In this document: positions 17,824 to 27,229 of the stretch, piece by piece
Numbering within the stretch: the first letter of the stretch is position 1
Layout: each line of letters opens with the position of its first letter
Origin: Planctomycetia bacterium
Lineage (GTDB): Bacteria > Planctomycetota > Planctomycetia > Pirellulales > Thermoguttaceae
NCBI GenBank assembly: GCA_030527015.1
Contig: JAUNBR010000010.1
Location: 1 to 64,000 of the forward strand
DNA length: 64,000 bases
Direction of reading: 5' to 3'
Translations under genes and position numbers: made by a program
Notes under the pieces: model-generated
Databases searched by the model: none
Told to the model about the DNA's origin: nothing
The model's input: the letters and a program-made list of their open reading frames with translations, nothing else

Positions 17824-18393
17824 ACACAATTATAAATAAATAAAATAACAAAACTTGATAAAACATACGGGGGCCCTGACACACCCCAAATATATTTTAC
17901 CTTAATTTTCCCAAATTTTAAGTGGGAACACGGCGAAAATGGGCAAAATATTAACAATAATTTATATTTTTAATATTTTTTGTTAAAAATTCGGTTTTTG
18001 TAACTGTAAAATCAAGATTTTTCCTCTTCTCGAGATACCACAGGAACAGTAAAATTATAGTATACTAGACATAAATAATTCTATAATAATTCTATAAAAA
18101 ATACTTTCATCTCTTGTAATCAGCACATTTATAGTGTAAGATATTTATATACTGATTTTCTTTAAAATTTTGCTTTTCTTTGGTCTGTCTGTCATGAGCT
18201 GGCAAAAAGTAAGTAAGGCAGCGGGTAAAATCAAACATTTTAGCACAAAAACCATAAGGGCATAAAAACCTAAACTTCTTCGAAAATCAGTATATAATAT
18301 ATTTTTTAATTATGTTTTTATCGGCATGAACATTATTATCCCGTTAAACAGACTTTCAAAATCCATTTTTTCAATAAAATCATTAAATTCATC
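17824..18393. other. divergent intergenic region between polysaccharide operon and galU
   Basis: 570 AT-rich bases between divergent genes, so promoters for both sides must lie here. Remnants of TATAC ends are visible: ATTATAGTATACTAGACATA near 18055, TTTATAGTGTAAGATATTTA at 18129, and a decayed forward body at about 18149-18290. TATATAAT at 18294-18301 is a possible -10 for galU, with no convincing -35. I see no gene. Confidence 0.5.
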
Positions 18394-19287
18394 ATGACCA
18401 TTAAACTCGCCGTAATTCCCGTGGCCGGGAGAGGAACTCGATTACTGCCTCTGGCAAAAAGTCAGCCAAAAGAAATGCTGCCTGTCGGACGAAAGCCGAT
18501 CGTACAGTATGTCGTCGAAGAGCTTTATCACTGTGGACTGGAGAAAATGCTTTTTATTACTGGTCCAGGAAAAACAGCGATCGAAAATCATTTTGATTTG
18601 GATCCTGAGCTGACAGAACATTTGCGGCACACAGGAAAAGAGGAATTATTGGCCGAACTGGAATTTGAGCGGGAAAAAATCCAGTATTTTTATACACGGC
18701 AGCGAAAGCAGCTCGGCCTGGGACATGCCGTTTTATGCGCAGAACCCATGATCGGAAGAGAAAATTTTGTCGTCGCGCTGGGAGATTCTGTCCTCGGAAT
18801 TCATGCCGCGTCAAAAGTAGTACGCCAGATGATTACAGAATTCGAAAAAAAATCTGCTGCTGCCGTTATATCTTTTGAGAAAGTCCCGCTTCAGGATGTG
18901 CACCGTTATGGAATCGCCGCCCCGAAAGAAGGTGAAGAGGTTCAGGAAGGACACATTTTTCAATTATCGAATATCGTGGAAAAACCTTCGGCTGAAGAAG
19001 CTCCCAGCCAATTAGCCGTGGCGAGTCGTTATGTTTTTTCAGGAGAGATTTTCGACTACTTAAAAAAAACGAAACCTGGTAAAGGTGGTGAAATCCAGCT
19101 GACTGACGCCATCCAAGCCATGATTACAGATGGTAAAAAAGTGTATGGTCTGTCCATTTCTCACGCTGACCGCCGTTTTGATGTGGGAAATTTTGAAAGT
19201 TATTTTGAAGCTTTTCTGGAATTCGCGTTTAATGATCCAGATTATGGTCTTTCCATTCAGAAAAAAATGCGGGAACTGCTGAAATAA
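18394..19287 (+). CDS. galU: UTP-glucose-1-phosphate uridylyltransferase GalU
   Basis: 297 residues, normal length. It makes UDP-glucose from UTP and glucose-1-phosphate. The nucleotide-binding start AVIPVAGRGTRLLPLAKSQP and KEMLPVGRKPIVQYVVEEL are textbook for the family. VVALGDSVLG carries the metal Asp, and VEKPSAEEAPSQLA and ADRRFDVGNFESY complete the set. It has no clear Shine-Dalgarno. It faces away from the polysaccharide operon and precedes a glucuronokinase-like gene, consistent with supplying UDP-sugars for that glycan. Confidence 0.93.
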   Translation: MTIKLAVIPVAGRGTRLLPLAKSQPKEMLPVGRKPIVQYVVEELYHCGLEKMLFITGPGKTAIENHFDLDPELTEHLRHTGKEELLAELEFEREKIQYFYTRQRKQLGLGHAVLCAEPMIGRENFVVALGDSVLGIHAASKVVRQMITEFEKKSAAAVISFEKVPLQDVHRYGIAAPKEGEEVQEGHIFQLSNIVEKPSAEEAPSQLAVASRYVFSGEIFDYLKKTKPGKGGEIQLTDAIQAMITDGKKVYGLSISHADRRFDVGNFESYFEAFLEFAFNDPDYGLSIQKKMRELLK

Positions 19288-19472
19288 GTACTTTTTTATT
19301 TCCTTATGAAAAATTTTCGTATTTTGCCCTCATTTTAATTTTCACATCATTTCCATATCATTTCCACTCCACGGTTTTTTCGAAAAATAGATATTTTTGT
19401 TTTCTGTTACCGCATATTATGAAAAATTAAGGTAAATCACTGTAATCAAAATATCCTCAGACATATCACTTA

Positions 19473-19596
19473 TTTACTGGTTTCCCTTTTAATTTCTGCT
19501 TTATGCGGCTCTGAAAATCAGGATTTTCCACGAAGCAAAAATGCCGGCCTGTCGGCAGACAGGGGAAACGGATTTTTTTATAGTCATCGGGTGTAT
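19473..19596 (+). repeat. TATAC element with CCTGTC cassette
   Basis: Forward copy with CCTGTCGGCAGACAGG at 19548-19563 after AAAATGCCGG. Its right end GGGTGTATA shares the TATAC of the next copy. The gap 19288-19780 holds these two copies and otherwise nothing recognisable. Confidence 0.88.
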
Positions 19597-19703
19597 ACTG
19601 GTTTCATTTTAAATTTCCGTTTTGTGCGTCTCTGGAAGCAGGCATTATCGGCGAAGCAAAAATGCCGCAGAAGCGAAAATTTATAGTGTATCGGGTGTAA
19701 AAC
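19594..19703 (+). repeat. TATAC element
   Basis: Second copy in direct tandem: TATACTGGTTTCATTTTAAA ... TATCGGGTGTAAA, without cassette. Confidence 0.9.
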
Positions 19704-19780
19704 TCAGTTTTCAGTTCTATTTTTAAACTTCAAATTTTAAACTTCAAAATATATAAAAAATAATTTAAAGCGGGGTAAAT

Positions 19781-20812
19781 ATGGAAATCATCCGCCAAAA
19801 AGCATACGCTCGTGCCGGTTTAATAGGAAATCCCTCGGACGGTTATAACGGAAAAACCATTTCTGTTACCCTCCGTAATTTTTATGCCACGGTCACACTT
19901 TATGAATGGAATGAAATCGAAATTATCATGACGCAAAATGATAATTCCCGGTTCCGAAGTGTGGAAGATCTTGTGCTGGATGTTCAGCTTCATGGATATT
20001 ATGGCGGAATACGTCTGATAAAAGCCACGATTAAACGTTTTGTGGAATACTGTAAAAAAATGGGTTACCCCCTGCATGATCGAACATTTTCCATCCGTTA
20101 TGAGACAAATATTCCTCGCCAGGTGGGAATGGCAGGTTCCAGTGCAATTATCGTCGCCACACTGCGGTGTTTAATGGATTTTTATCATATTCAGATTCCA
20201 CAGCATTTACAGCCTTCACTGGTACTCTCTGTGGAAGAAGGAGAACTCGGCATCACGGCCGGACTGCAGGACAGAGTCATTCAGGTGTATGAAGGAATGG
20301 TTTATATGGATTTTACCTCCGAAAAAATGCAGGAAGAAAATGGCCTGCGTTATGGAAAATATGAATCTCTGCCCTCCAGCGAAACTCCTCCCATTTATGT
20401 GGCTTATAAATATGAAGCAGGGGAACCCACAGAAATCGTACATAATAACTTACGTCATTTATGGAATACCGGTGACGCAAAAGTTCATGCCGCCATGAAA
20501 CGTTTCGCTGAAATTACGGATGAGGCAAAAATCGCGCTCAAAAATCATGACTGGAAAACTCTCAGTCAATTAATGGACGACAATTTTTCTCTCCGCCGAT
20601 CCATCTGCCAGATTTCATCAAAACAGTTAGAAATGATAGAAGTGGCGAAAAGTATGGGGGTCAGTGCAAAATTCGTCGGAAGTGGTGGTGCCATTCTCGG
20701 TATTTGCCCACAAGACGAAACCTCTTTTCAAAATTTATGCCAGGCTCTGGAAAAAATTCACTGTAAAGTTTTTCGTCCGCAGATTTTCCCCCCTGCGCCC
20801 ATTCCCGAATAA
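19781..20812 (+). CDS. GHMP kinase, glucuronokinase-like
   Basis: 343 residues. It opens with AYARAGLIGNPSDGYNGKTI (9-28), the GHMP substrate loop. The ATP loop is IPRQVGMAGSSAIIVATLRC (111-130), and ELGITAGLQDRVIQVYEGMV follows. The third motif KFVGSGGAILGIC is near the C-terminus. These blocks, including HGYYGGIRLI and NIPRQ, closely resemble plant glucuronokinase, which makes glucuronate-1-phosphate for UDP-glucuronate salvage. Placement just after galU, whose family makes UDP-sugars, supports a sugar-1-kinase role. Other anomeric sugar kinases (galacturonate, heptose) are possible. GCGGGGT lies before the ATG. Confidence 0.78.
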   Translation: MEIIRQKAYARAGLIGNPSDGYNGKTISVTLRNFYATVTLYEWNEIEIIMTQNDNSRFRSVEDLVLDVQLHGYYGGIRLIKATIKRFVEYCKKMGYPLHDRTFSIRYETNIPRQVGMAGSSAIIVATLRCLMDFYHIQIPQHLQPSLVLSVEEGELGITAGLQDRVIQVYEGMVYMDFTSEKMQEENGLRYGKYESLPSSETPPIYVAYKYEAGEPTEIVHNNLRHLWNTGDAKVHAAMKRFAEITDEAKIALKNHDWKTLSQLMDDNFSLRRSICQISSKQLEMIEVAKSMGVSAKFVGSGGAILGICPQDETSFQNLCQALEKIHCKVFRPQIFPPAPIPE

Positions 20813-20870
20813 GAATAAACTTTTTCGATAATATTATTTTTTACATTTTTGCACCTTATTTTTATCGCAC

Positions 20871-20978
20871 ATACACCGGTTCCATTTTAAATTTTCGTTT
20901 TGTGCGGCTCTAAAAGCAGCATTTTCACCGAAGCAAAAATGCCGGTGAAGCGAAAATTTATAGTGTCGGATATAAAAT
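20871..20978 (+). repeat. TATAC element
   Basis: Forward copy ACCGGTTCCATTTTAAATTT ... ATAGTGTCGGATATA, with a short right-end echo (ATTTATAGTGCACCGGGTAT) at about 20995-21017. The gap 20813-21224 contains only this and the next copy. Confidence 0.88.
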
Positions 20979-21067
20979 ATTTTAGGTATAAAATATTTAT
21001 AGTGCACCGGGTATAAAATATTTTTTGCTCCTGTGGCATTTTATTTCCGTGCATTTTTAGTTTGTGC

Positions 21068-21188
21068 GGATTCTTATTTATATTTTCCATTTTGTGGGGA
21101 TCTGAAAGCAGCATTTTCAGTAAAATAATAATGCCTGCCGATCGGCGGACAGGGGAAACAGAAATTTATAGTGCATCGGATGCAAAAA
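21068..21188 (+). repeat. TATAC element with CCTGTC-like cassette
   Basis: Forward copy with TGCCGATCGGCGGACAGG cassette and right end ATAGTGCATCGGATGC. A GTG inside its tail opens the longest reading of the next gene, which is not the likely start. Confidence 0.82.
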
Positions 21189-21224
21189 TCAGATCGGAAA
21201 ACGATAACCGATGAAAGGTACAGT

Positions 21225-21803
21225 ATGAAATTTCTTTGTGAAATCATTACTTTTATTTTACTGCTGCCAATTTTTATTTTTTATTATTTTTTTTGCTGGA
21301 TTTTAGGCCACCGGAGAGCTTTTGCCGACTTTTCACAGATGATGAGCCTTATTCCCGGAATTTTTGGCGAATTTTTTCGTCGCGTATTTTACCGTACAGT
21401 TTTGCCGCGCTGTGAAAAGAATTCCTGTATCAGTTTCGGTGTTATTTTTTCTCATCCCACCGCGGAAATCGGAGAAAATGTTTATATCGGTCCGTACTGT
21501 ATTTTAGGAGATATTACGCTGGAAAAAGATGTTTTGCTGGCGAGTGGCGTTTCTGTCGCGAACGGTACAAAACAGCACGGGACACGGCGGCTGGACATTC
21601 CGATTCGTGAACAGCCGGGGGAATACCCACGAATTATTATCGGCGAGGATTCTTGGGTGGGAGAACGTGCGACCGTTCTTGCAAATATCGGAAAACACTG
21701 TATCATAGGAGCAGGTTCACTGGTCGTGGAACCGATTCCCGATTACGCGATCGCGGTGGGTGTTCCCGCAAAAGTGATAAAATTCCGAAATCAGGCAGAA
21801 TAA
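21225..21803 (+). CDS. membrane-anchored hexapeptide-repeat acyltransferase
   Basis: 192 residues from the ATG at 21225, supported by AAAGG 6 bases upstream. The longer frame begins inside a TATAC element. Residues 3-30 are hydrophobic (ITFILLLPIFIFYYFF). From about 75 come hexapeptide turns (HPTAEIGENVYIGPYCILGD, IGEDSWVGERATVLANIGKH) ending in IAVGVPAKVIKF, as in serine-acetyltransferase and WbbJ-like O-acetyltransferases. HGTRRLDIPIREQPG is a loop insertion. It probably O- or N-acetylates a surface glycan, given the neighbourhood. The substrate is unknown. Confidence 0.8.
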   Translation: MKFLCEIITFILLLPIFIFYYFFCWILGHRRAFADFSQMMSLIPGIFGEFFRRVFYRTVLPRCEKNSCISFGVIFSHPTAEIGENVYIGPYCILGDITLEKDVLLASGVSVANGTKQHGTRRLDIPIREQPGEYPRIIIGEDSWVGERATVLANIGKHCIIGAGSLVVEPIPDYAIAVGVPAKVIKFRNQAE

Positions 21804-21940
21804 ACCATGGATTTTCTCGCAAAATAAGTTATAATATAATAAAGTTATGATATGCCTGCTTATCCTTTTTATTTAAATTATGTTTTAATGGCGAACAAAT
21901 TTCATTTTTTAAAATGGCCTCCGCATATACCAAAATGCGA

Positions 21941-22188
21941 TTTTATACTCCACACACAATAAATTTCCACATTCCCTGCTCTGCAGACAGACATTTTATA
22001 CACCATGCACTATAATTCCGCTTCACCGGCATTTTGCTTCGGTGAAAATGCTGCTTTAAAAACCGCATAAAACGGAAATTTAAAATGGAAACAGTATATA
22101 TTTCCCTGCCAGTCAGGCTGGGCGAAAATTTCCTGTTTTCTGAACCGCATAAAACGGAAATTTAAAGAAGAATCGGCATAAACATATA
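21941..22188 (-). repeat. TATAC element array (one full reverse copy with flanking fragments)
   Basis: A fragment (21941-21995), a full reverse copy (about 21996-22100, GGCATTTTGCTTCGGTGAAA centre, left end GGAAACAGTATATA) and a third part-copy (about 22101-22188) lie head to tail. The rest of the gap 21804-22338 is AT-rich with a CATATAAACATATAAACATA mini-repeat and no gene. Confidence 0.8.
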
Positions 22189-22338
22189 AACATATAAACA
22201 TATAAAATACCACAGAAAATATCCGCTGCAAAATACGTTAAAAAATGACGGCGGTTCCATATTACCCAATTACTCAAAAATTATCTGTTACATCCTTAAT
22301 TATCCTGACCATTATTTTTAAGAAGATATTTCCCTGAA

Positions 22339-24324
22339 ATGAGCGCAATTCTCGGCACCATTTATCGCAATTCAAATCATGTCGTGGAGATTTCCAGATT
22401 ATCGGAAATGTTAAAAACCGTTTCTCATCGCGGTCCATGCGGCGAAGCGTTTTATGTCGCTCCGGGCATCAGTCTGGCTGTATGTTACTGGAATCCAGAA
22501 CAAATCATCTCAGCAGATATTCTCCATTCAGATTATGTCCCTCCTGACGATCAGTATCCCGGAAGTGTTCTGCGCACGATTAATGGAGACGGAACCGTGG
22601 CCGTTATCATGGATGGGGAAATCTATAATATCGACGTACTTCGCCGAGAGCTGGAAGCAGAAGACCACGACTTTTACACTACGGATGACGCGGAAGTCAT
22701 TCTTCATCTTTATGAACTGCTGGGACCAGATGAACTTTTTCCGAAATTACGCGGAAAATTTTCTGTCGCCATCTGGGATGCACGCCGGCAGCAGCTTCTT
22801 TTAGCGCGAGACAGAATCGGGCAGAAACCACTTTATGTTTATCAGGATGAGGAAAAATTAATTTTTGCTTCTGAATTAAAAGCTATTCTTGCGCACGGAA
22901 ACATCAAAAAAGAAATCTGTCCCACGGCGATCGAAGATTATTTTATCATGGAATGCGTGCCGGCACCACGTACCATTTATAAACATGTAAAGAAAATTCC
23001 CGCGGCTTCCTGGCAAATTTTCCAGCCGCTGTGGGGAAAGAACATTTCCGCCGGAAACGCATGGATTTCAGAGCATGAACCACGAAAATACTGGAGTTTT
23101 CAGATTACAGAAGATGAGTCGGACGAAGAGATCACCGAGGAACAGTGGAAAGAGATTATCATCGACACGCTGGAAGATACCGTAAATTATATGAAAGGCG
23201 GTTTTATTCCCGCGGGTGCATTTCTCAGTGGTGGTCTGGATTCCAGCATTATCGTCGCCATCCAGAGTCGCTGGGGCGGTGAATCCATTCCCACTTTTTC
23301 GATCGGTTTCGCAGAAGCTGAATTTAATGAACTGGAATACGCAGAAGCGGTTTCGGAACGTTTCGGAACGGATCATTATGAAGAAATCGTTACGCCGAAT
23401 GCCGCGGCAGAATTAAATACACTCGTCGAATGTTATGATGAGCCGTATGCAGATCCCGCAGCACTTCCAATGATGCTCGTCGCGCGCCTGGCCGCAAAAC
23501 ATGTAACTGCAGTTTTCTCTGGAGACGGCGGAGATGAAAGTTTCGCAGGATATGCACGCCACATTCATGATATGCGAGAAGATCATCTGCGGAGAATCCT
23601 CCCCATGTTTTTAAGACGCGGAATTTTGGGAAAATTAGGTGATATTTACCCCCGACTGGCTTTTCTGCCAAAATGCTTACGGTGGAAAACTGCTCTGACA
23701 AATATCGGTCTTTCGGCGGCCGAAGCATATGCGAATACCGCCAGTTACTGCCGGAATCCACTGCGAAAAAAATTACTCGCCCCTCTTTTCCGGACCCCAA
23801 ATTATACACATTCTGACATTTCACAGCAGTATATCACCGCCTTTCAGAAAGCGCCCGTGGGAAATACGCTGGCAGGAATGTTAATGGCAGAAGTGAATTT
23901 CGCTTTACCGGAAGCCATGGTAAAAGTGGACCGCGCCACGATGTACTGTGGCCTGGAAGTGCGTTCCCCTTTTTTGGATCATGAAATGCTGGCCGTGGCC
24001 GCCAGAGTTCCTTCTGATTTAAAAATTGATGATGGACTGGGAAAATGGATCCTCCGACAGAGTTTTGAGCCTCAGCTGCCATCCAAATTAAAAAATCGTC
24101 CGAAACAGGGTTTCGAAATTCCGATCGACGCATGGTTACGTGGCCCGCTGAAACAAATATTCATGACGGAAGTGTTTCATAAAGACAGCCGAATTTCAGA
24201 ATGGGTGGATATTCCCACGGTACGAAAACTTTATGAACATCACTGCGCGAAAGCCAGTCATGATGGCCGTTTTTTATGGTCTTTACTGATTTTAGCCAGC
24301 TGGATGAAACGCTGGGAAAAGTAA
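22339..24324 (+). CDS. asparagine-synthase-like amidotransferase lacking the N-terminal cysteine
   Basis: 661 residues. The C-terminal synthetase domain is intact: PP-loop AFLSGGLDSSIIVA (295-308), YDEPYADPAALP and FSGDGGDESFAGY. The N-terminal half still has the class II glutaminase fold (MDGEIYN at 91-97, DARRQQLLLARDRIGQKPLY). However, Met is followed by Ser-Ala, not the catalytic Cys-Gly, and the usual RGPD is RGPC (31-34). Glutamine hydrolysis is therefore probably lost and free ammonia, or another acceptor reaction, may be used. AsnB paralogues of this size occur in exosortase-A loci and may amidate glycan sugars. No upstream in-frame start restores a Cys. The ribosome site is weak. Confidence 0.85.
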   Translation: MSAILGTIYRNSNHVVEISRLSEMLKTVSHRGPCGEAFYVAPGISLAVCYWNPEQIISADILHSDYVPPDDQYPGSVLRTINGDGTVAVIMDGEIYNIDVLRRELEAEDHDFYTTDDAEVILHLYELLGPDELFPKLRGKFSVAIWDARRQQLLLARDRIGQKPLYVYQDEEKLIFASELKAILAHGNIKKEICPTAIEDYFIMECVPAPRTIYKHVKKIPAASWQIFQPLWGKNISAGNAWISEHEPRKYWSFQITEDESDEEITEEQWKEIIIDTLEDTVNYMKGGFIPAGAFLSGGLDSSIIVAIQSRWGGESIPTFSIGFAEAEFNELEYAEAVSERFGTDHYEEIVTPNAAAELNTLVECYDEPYADPAALPMMLVARLAAKHVTAVFSGDGGDESFAGYARHIHDMREDHLRRILPMFLRRGILGKLGDIYPRLAFLPKCLRWKTALTNIGLSAAEAYANTASYCRNPLRKKLLAPLFRTPNYTHSDISQQYITAFQKAPVGNTLAGMLMAEVNFALPEAMVKVDRATMYCGLEVRSPFLDHEMLAVAARVPSDLKIDDGLGKWILRQSFEPQLPSKLKNRPKQGFEIPIDAWLRGPLKQIFMTEVFHKDSRISEWVDIPTVRKLYEHHCAKASHDGRFLWSLLILASWMKRWEK

Positions 24325-24402
24325 ATCATACTTTTTTCCGCATATATCCGAATTCACTTTACAGTTTCATTATGTCTGGCCATAAAAACTAAAATTTTTG
24401 TT

Positions 24403-24513
24403 AAATATACCTGCTTCCACTTTAAATTTCCGTTTTGTGCAGCTCTAAAAGCAGGCATTTTCAGCGAAGCAAAATGCAAAAAAAACGGAAATTTATAGTG
24501 TATCGGGTATAAA
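24403..24513 (+). repeat. TATAC element
   Basis: Forward copy TATACCTGCTTCCACTTTAA ... TATCGGGTATA with GCGAAGC loop. A right-half fragment (GGCAGACAGGGGAAACGGAA, then TTTATCATTATACCGAGCAT) follows to about 24572. Confidence 0.9.
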
Positions 24514-24602
24514 TGCCCGTACGCCGGAGGCAGACAGGGGAAACGGAAATTTATCATTATACCGAGCATAAATTTACTCCCTCAAAAGAAGGATTATAAA
24601 AA

Positions 24603-26738
24603 ATGAAAAAAATATCTTCGTTTTTCACATTAACGTTTTTTTTATTTTTAATGGGTGCCGGAGTTTTACCGACTGTTATTTTCGCTCAAAACACAGACTC
24701 TGAGACTCCGCAGCCATCACCGAATCATTCTTTATCTTCCGCATCTCCATCTCCAGAGAATTCGGCACCATCCTCCCCAGATTCTCCCTCTCCAGAGAAT
24801 TCCACATCATCCTCCCCAGCTTCTTCAGACACAGAGAAACCTGCTTCCTCAAGAAACGAAATTTCAAAAGAAATCCAGCAGCTTATCCAAAAATTGGGAG
24901 ATCCGTCCTGGAAAATTCGAGACTTGGCGGCACGGCGTCTGGTGGAAATCGGAGCAGATGCTGAAAAAGCTCTTTTGGCTGCCACCGAAAATGATGACCC
25001 GACGATTTCCGCCGCCGCATCCTATTATCATTCCCTCATTACCGGAAATTTATCCCGATCCACGGATCCGCCAGAAATTAAACAATTACTCCACAATTAT
25101 TCCGTATCTTCTGTCGTCCAAAAATTGGAACTTCTGGAAGGCATCAGTCAGTTTCCGAAAAAAGAAGCCTCGGATCTTCTGCTGAGAATTATTACTTCAG
25201 ATCGCGAAGTGTGCTGCTGTGAATATGCAGTTCTGCTTTTATTATGGAATTTACCGGAAAATGTCACTTATCCTTCCATTACGGAACTGCGCCAAAAACA
25301 AATTTCCGTGAAGAAACTGACCTCTCAAAATTCCTCGGAACAGACGAGTACCGAAAAGACTGAAACGAATCTCGAGTACTGGAAAACCGTAAATGACTGG
25401 ATCAAAAAACGGCATGATTCCGTAACATCCCTCCTGGATCAGATCATGAATGATTTTCCGCAGAGAAATTCTTCTTTAAACCTACTCATAAATTATTTAA
25501 ATAAAGAACAAGACATTTTAAATCAGATCCTGCAAGATATTAAAACAGAAAAAAATGATACTTTCGCAGTTTCAGGAAAACAGCTGCGCAACACATTTTT
25601 CACTCTGATTCATACACAGGTAAATCATATTCCGCAAAAAAATCGTTCTTTAAATATCATTGTTCGAATCGGCTTCACGTATTATGTCGCAGATCTTCTG
25701 GCGCAGTTAGGTTACGAAACACAGGGGAATAATTTTTTAACAGAATGCCACTCCTTTCGACAGCTTTCTCATTCTTCCGTTCAGCATGAAAATGTGGTCG
25801 CACGTTTTCACAGTCTGAGCTTACGTCTTTCCTGGATCTCAAAACTCACTCAGCGCGGACGAATTTTATGGACAGTATCAGAAAGTGAACTGCTCTGGCA
25901 GAACTGTCCTGCTCCGGAAATTCCCCTCATCACATCTTTCATGGCAGAAATTTACCATACACTGGGAAATGATAAACGTGCCGCAGAATTACTGTCTGAT
26001 ATTCTGACTAATTCTATGAAACTGAAAGGATTTCTTTCCATCCGCCGTGAAGAATTAAAATTTGTATCCCCTCACAGATTAACTGACGCTCAGATCACAA
26101 ATGAACTTGCTGCCCAAGCTTTATTTTATAAAGCATGTCACGCAGGCCATGAAAAAGACCTGCTGCTACAAAAAAAATTGATTCTTGATTCTCTTGCGAA
26201 GGATCCTCTTAATGTGGACGCTTTAATTCTTGCGCATGAGATGAAATCTGTCTTACAGGATTCACAGTGGAACACACAAATTGACGAAAAATTACAAAAA
26301 GCATTTAATGAATTTAAACTTGAAAACGCTAAAGATTTTTCCGAAAGTTTAGAAGATATTCATCGGCGAAATCAGTATGCTTGGCTGGCAGCAAAAACCG
26401 ACCAAAATCTAATTACCGCCGCAAAATATGCAGAGCAAAATGTTAAGGTTAAGCCGGATAACAGCTCTTTACGAGATACGCTGGCACATGTTTATTTTGC
26501 CGCCGGACATATGGAAGCTGCCATTCTTCATCAAAAAAGAGCTATTTCTGATGCCCCGATTTCTCTTCCTCTGCGGTACCATTTAGAGATTTTTGAAGCA
26601 GAGAAAAAATGTCTGACCGACATACAGAATCCCTCCTCGGCGGAAACGCAGAGCATAAAAAATGAGGAAACTCTTCCGATAAAAAATGAAACGGACTCTC
26701 CTCAAAATGAAACCGTCTCGCTCACTTTTTGTCTCTAA
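24603..26738 (+). CDS. secreted HEAT/TPR-repeat protein
   Basis: 711 residues. The signal peptide (1-28) ends at VIFAQ. Residues 30-85 are Ser/Pro-rich with a 13-residue tandem repeat (SPSPENSAPSSPD / SPSPENSTSSSPA). A HEAT-like block follows at about 88-140 (LGDPSWKIRDLAARRLVEIG). The centre is helical without a known motif. Near 590-660 there are TPR-like helices (AAKYAEQNVKVKPDNSSLRD, LAHVYFAAGHMEAAILHQKR). Such scaffolds bind proteins in the cell envelope; the partner is unknown. AGAAGGA lies 9 bases before the ATG. A TATAC element occupies the upstream gap. Confidence 0.72.
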   Translation: MKKISSFFTLTFFLFLMGAGVLPTVIFAQNTDSETPQPSPNHSLSSASPSPENSAPSSPDSPSPENSTSSSPASSDTEKPASSRNEISKEIQQLIQKLGDPSWKIRDLAARRLVEIGADAEKALLAATENDDPTISAAASYYHSLITGNLSRSTDPPEIKQLLHNYSVSSVVQKLELLEGISQFPKKEASDLLLRIITSDREVCCCEYAVLLLLWNLPENVTYPSITELRQKQISVKKLTSQNSSEQTSTEKTETNLEYWKTVNDWIKKRHDSVTSLLDQIMNDFPQRNSSLNLLINYLNKEQDILNQILQDIKTEKNDTFAVSGKQLRNTFFTLIHTQVNHIPQKNRSLNIIVRIGFTYYVADLLAQLGYETQGNNFLTECHSFRQLSHSSVQHENVVARFHSLSLRLSWISKLTQRGRILWTVSESELLWQNCPAPEIPLITSFMAEIYHTLGNDKRAAELLSDILTNSMKLKGFLSIRREELKFVSPHRLTDAQITNELAAQALFYKACHAGHEKDLLLQKKLILDSLAKDPLNVDALILAHEMKSVLQDSQWNTQIDEKLQKAFNEFKLENAKDFSESLEDIHRRNQYAWLAAKTDQNLITAAKYAEQNVKVKPDNSSLRDTLAHVYFAAGHMEAAILHQKRAISDAPISLPLRYHLEIFEAEKKCLTDIQNPSSAETQSIKNEETLPIKNETDSPQNETVSLTFCL
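24745..24822 (+). repeat. 39-bp tandem repeat in coding sequence
   Basis: Two 39-bp units each containing CTCCAGAGAATTC (at 24751 and 24790) and CATCCTCCCCAG. They encode the duplicated 13-residue Ser/Pro linker of the secreted HEAT/TPR protein. Confidence 0.85.
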
Positions 26739-26777
26739 AGAATATTTTTGCAGACAAAAATTACTAGAACCAGAAGG

Positions 26778-26899
26778 TCATACCCGATACACGATAAATT
26801 TCCACTTTCCGGTGCGCCCGGACCGGCCGGTTTTTCTTCGCTGAAAATGCCCGCTTCCAGAACGACACAAAACGGAAATTTAAAGGAAAATCTGTGTAT
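26778..26899 (-). repeat. TATAC element with GC-rich insert
   Basis: Reverse copy CATACCCGATACACGATAAA with insert GCGCCCGGACCGGCCGG before the hairpin. The left end GGAAAATCTGTGTATG abuts the 3' end of fliQ. Confidence 0.85.
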
Positions 26900-26915
26900 G
26901 AAACCAAGAATTCCA

Positions 26916-27182
26916 TTAAAACCTTCCAGGTATTTCTGTAATCAGAGTCTGCATATACTCCACCATGTTTGTCAGAATGGAAGGTAAGAGAAGTCCCAAG
27001 ATAAATAAAACCACTAAAACTTTCGGCACGAAAACGAGCGACTGTTCCTGAATCTGAGTCATCGCCTGTAAAATACCCACGAAAAGTCCCACGGCCAGTG
27101 TGACAAGTAAAATTGGCAGGCCAAGATGTAAAACAAGATAAATCGCTTCTCGGCCAAGATCTGTCATCATGTTAATATCCAT
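26916..27182 (-). CDS. fliQ: flagellar export apparatus protein FliQ
   Basis: 88 residues from the ATG at 27182 (MDINMMTDLGREAIYLVLHL), the usual FliQ length. Two membrane spans, with the conserved loop QAMTQIQEQSLVFVPK between them. FliQ forms part of the FliPQR export gate of the flagellar type III system. A longer reading from an ATG at 27233 overlaps the fliP stop as ATGA and adds 17 charged residues; translational coupling makes it possible, but length and the AAGGG just before 27182 favour the shorter form. fliR does not follow, since a TATAC element and the opposite-strand gene come next. Confidence 0.9.
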   Translation of the reverse strand: MDINMMTDLGREAIYLVLHLGLPILLVTLAVGLFVGILQAMTQIQEQSLVFVPKVLVVLFILGLLLPSILTNMVEYMQTLITEIPGRF

Positions 27183-27229
27183 GAGCCCTTTCTCCCTTTT
27201 TCCTTCACACTCTTCCGCCACATCCCTTT

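Noticed and set aside
21171-21224. Longer N-terminus for the hexapeptide acyltransferase
   Set aside because: The GTG lies in the tail of a TATAC element, and the ATG at 21225 has a proper ribosome site.
22339-24324. Considered annotating the gene as a normal glutamine-dependent asparagine synthetase
   Set aside because: The N-terminal Cys is absent and no alternative start restores it.
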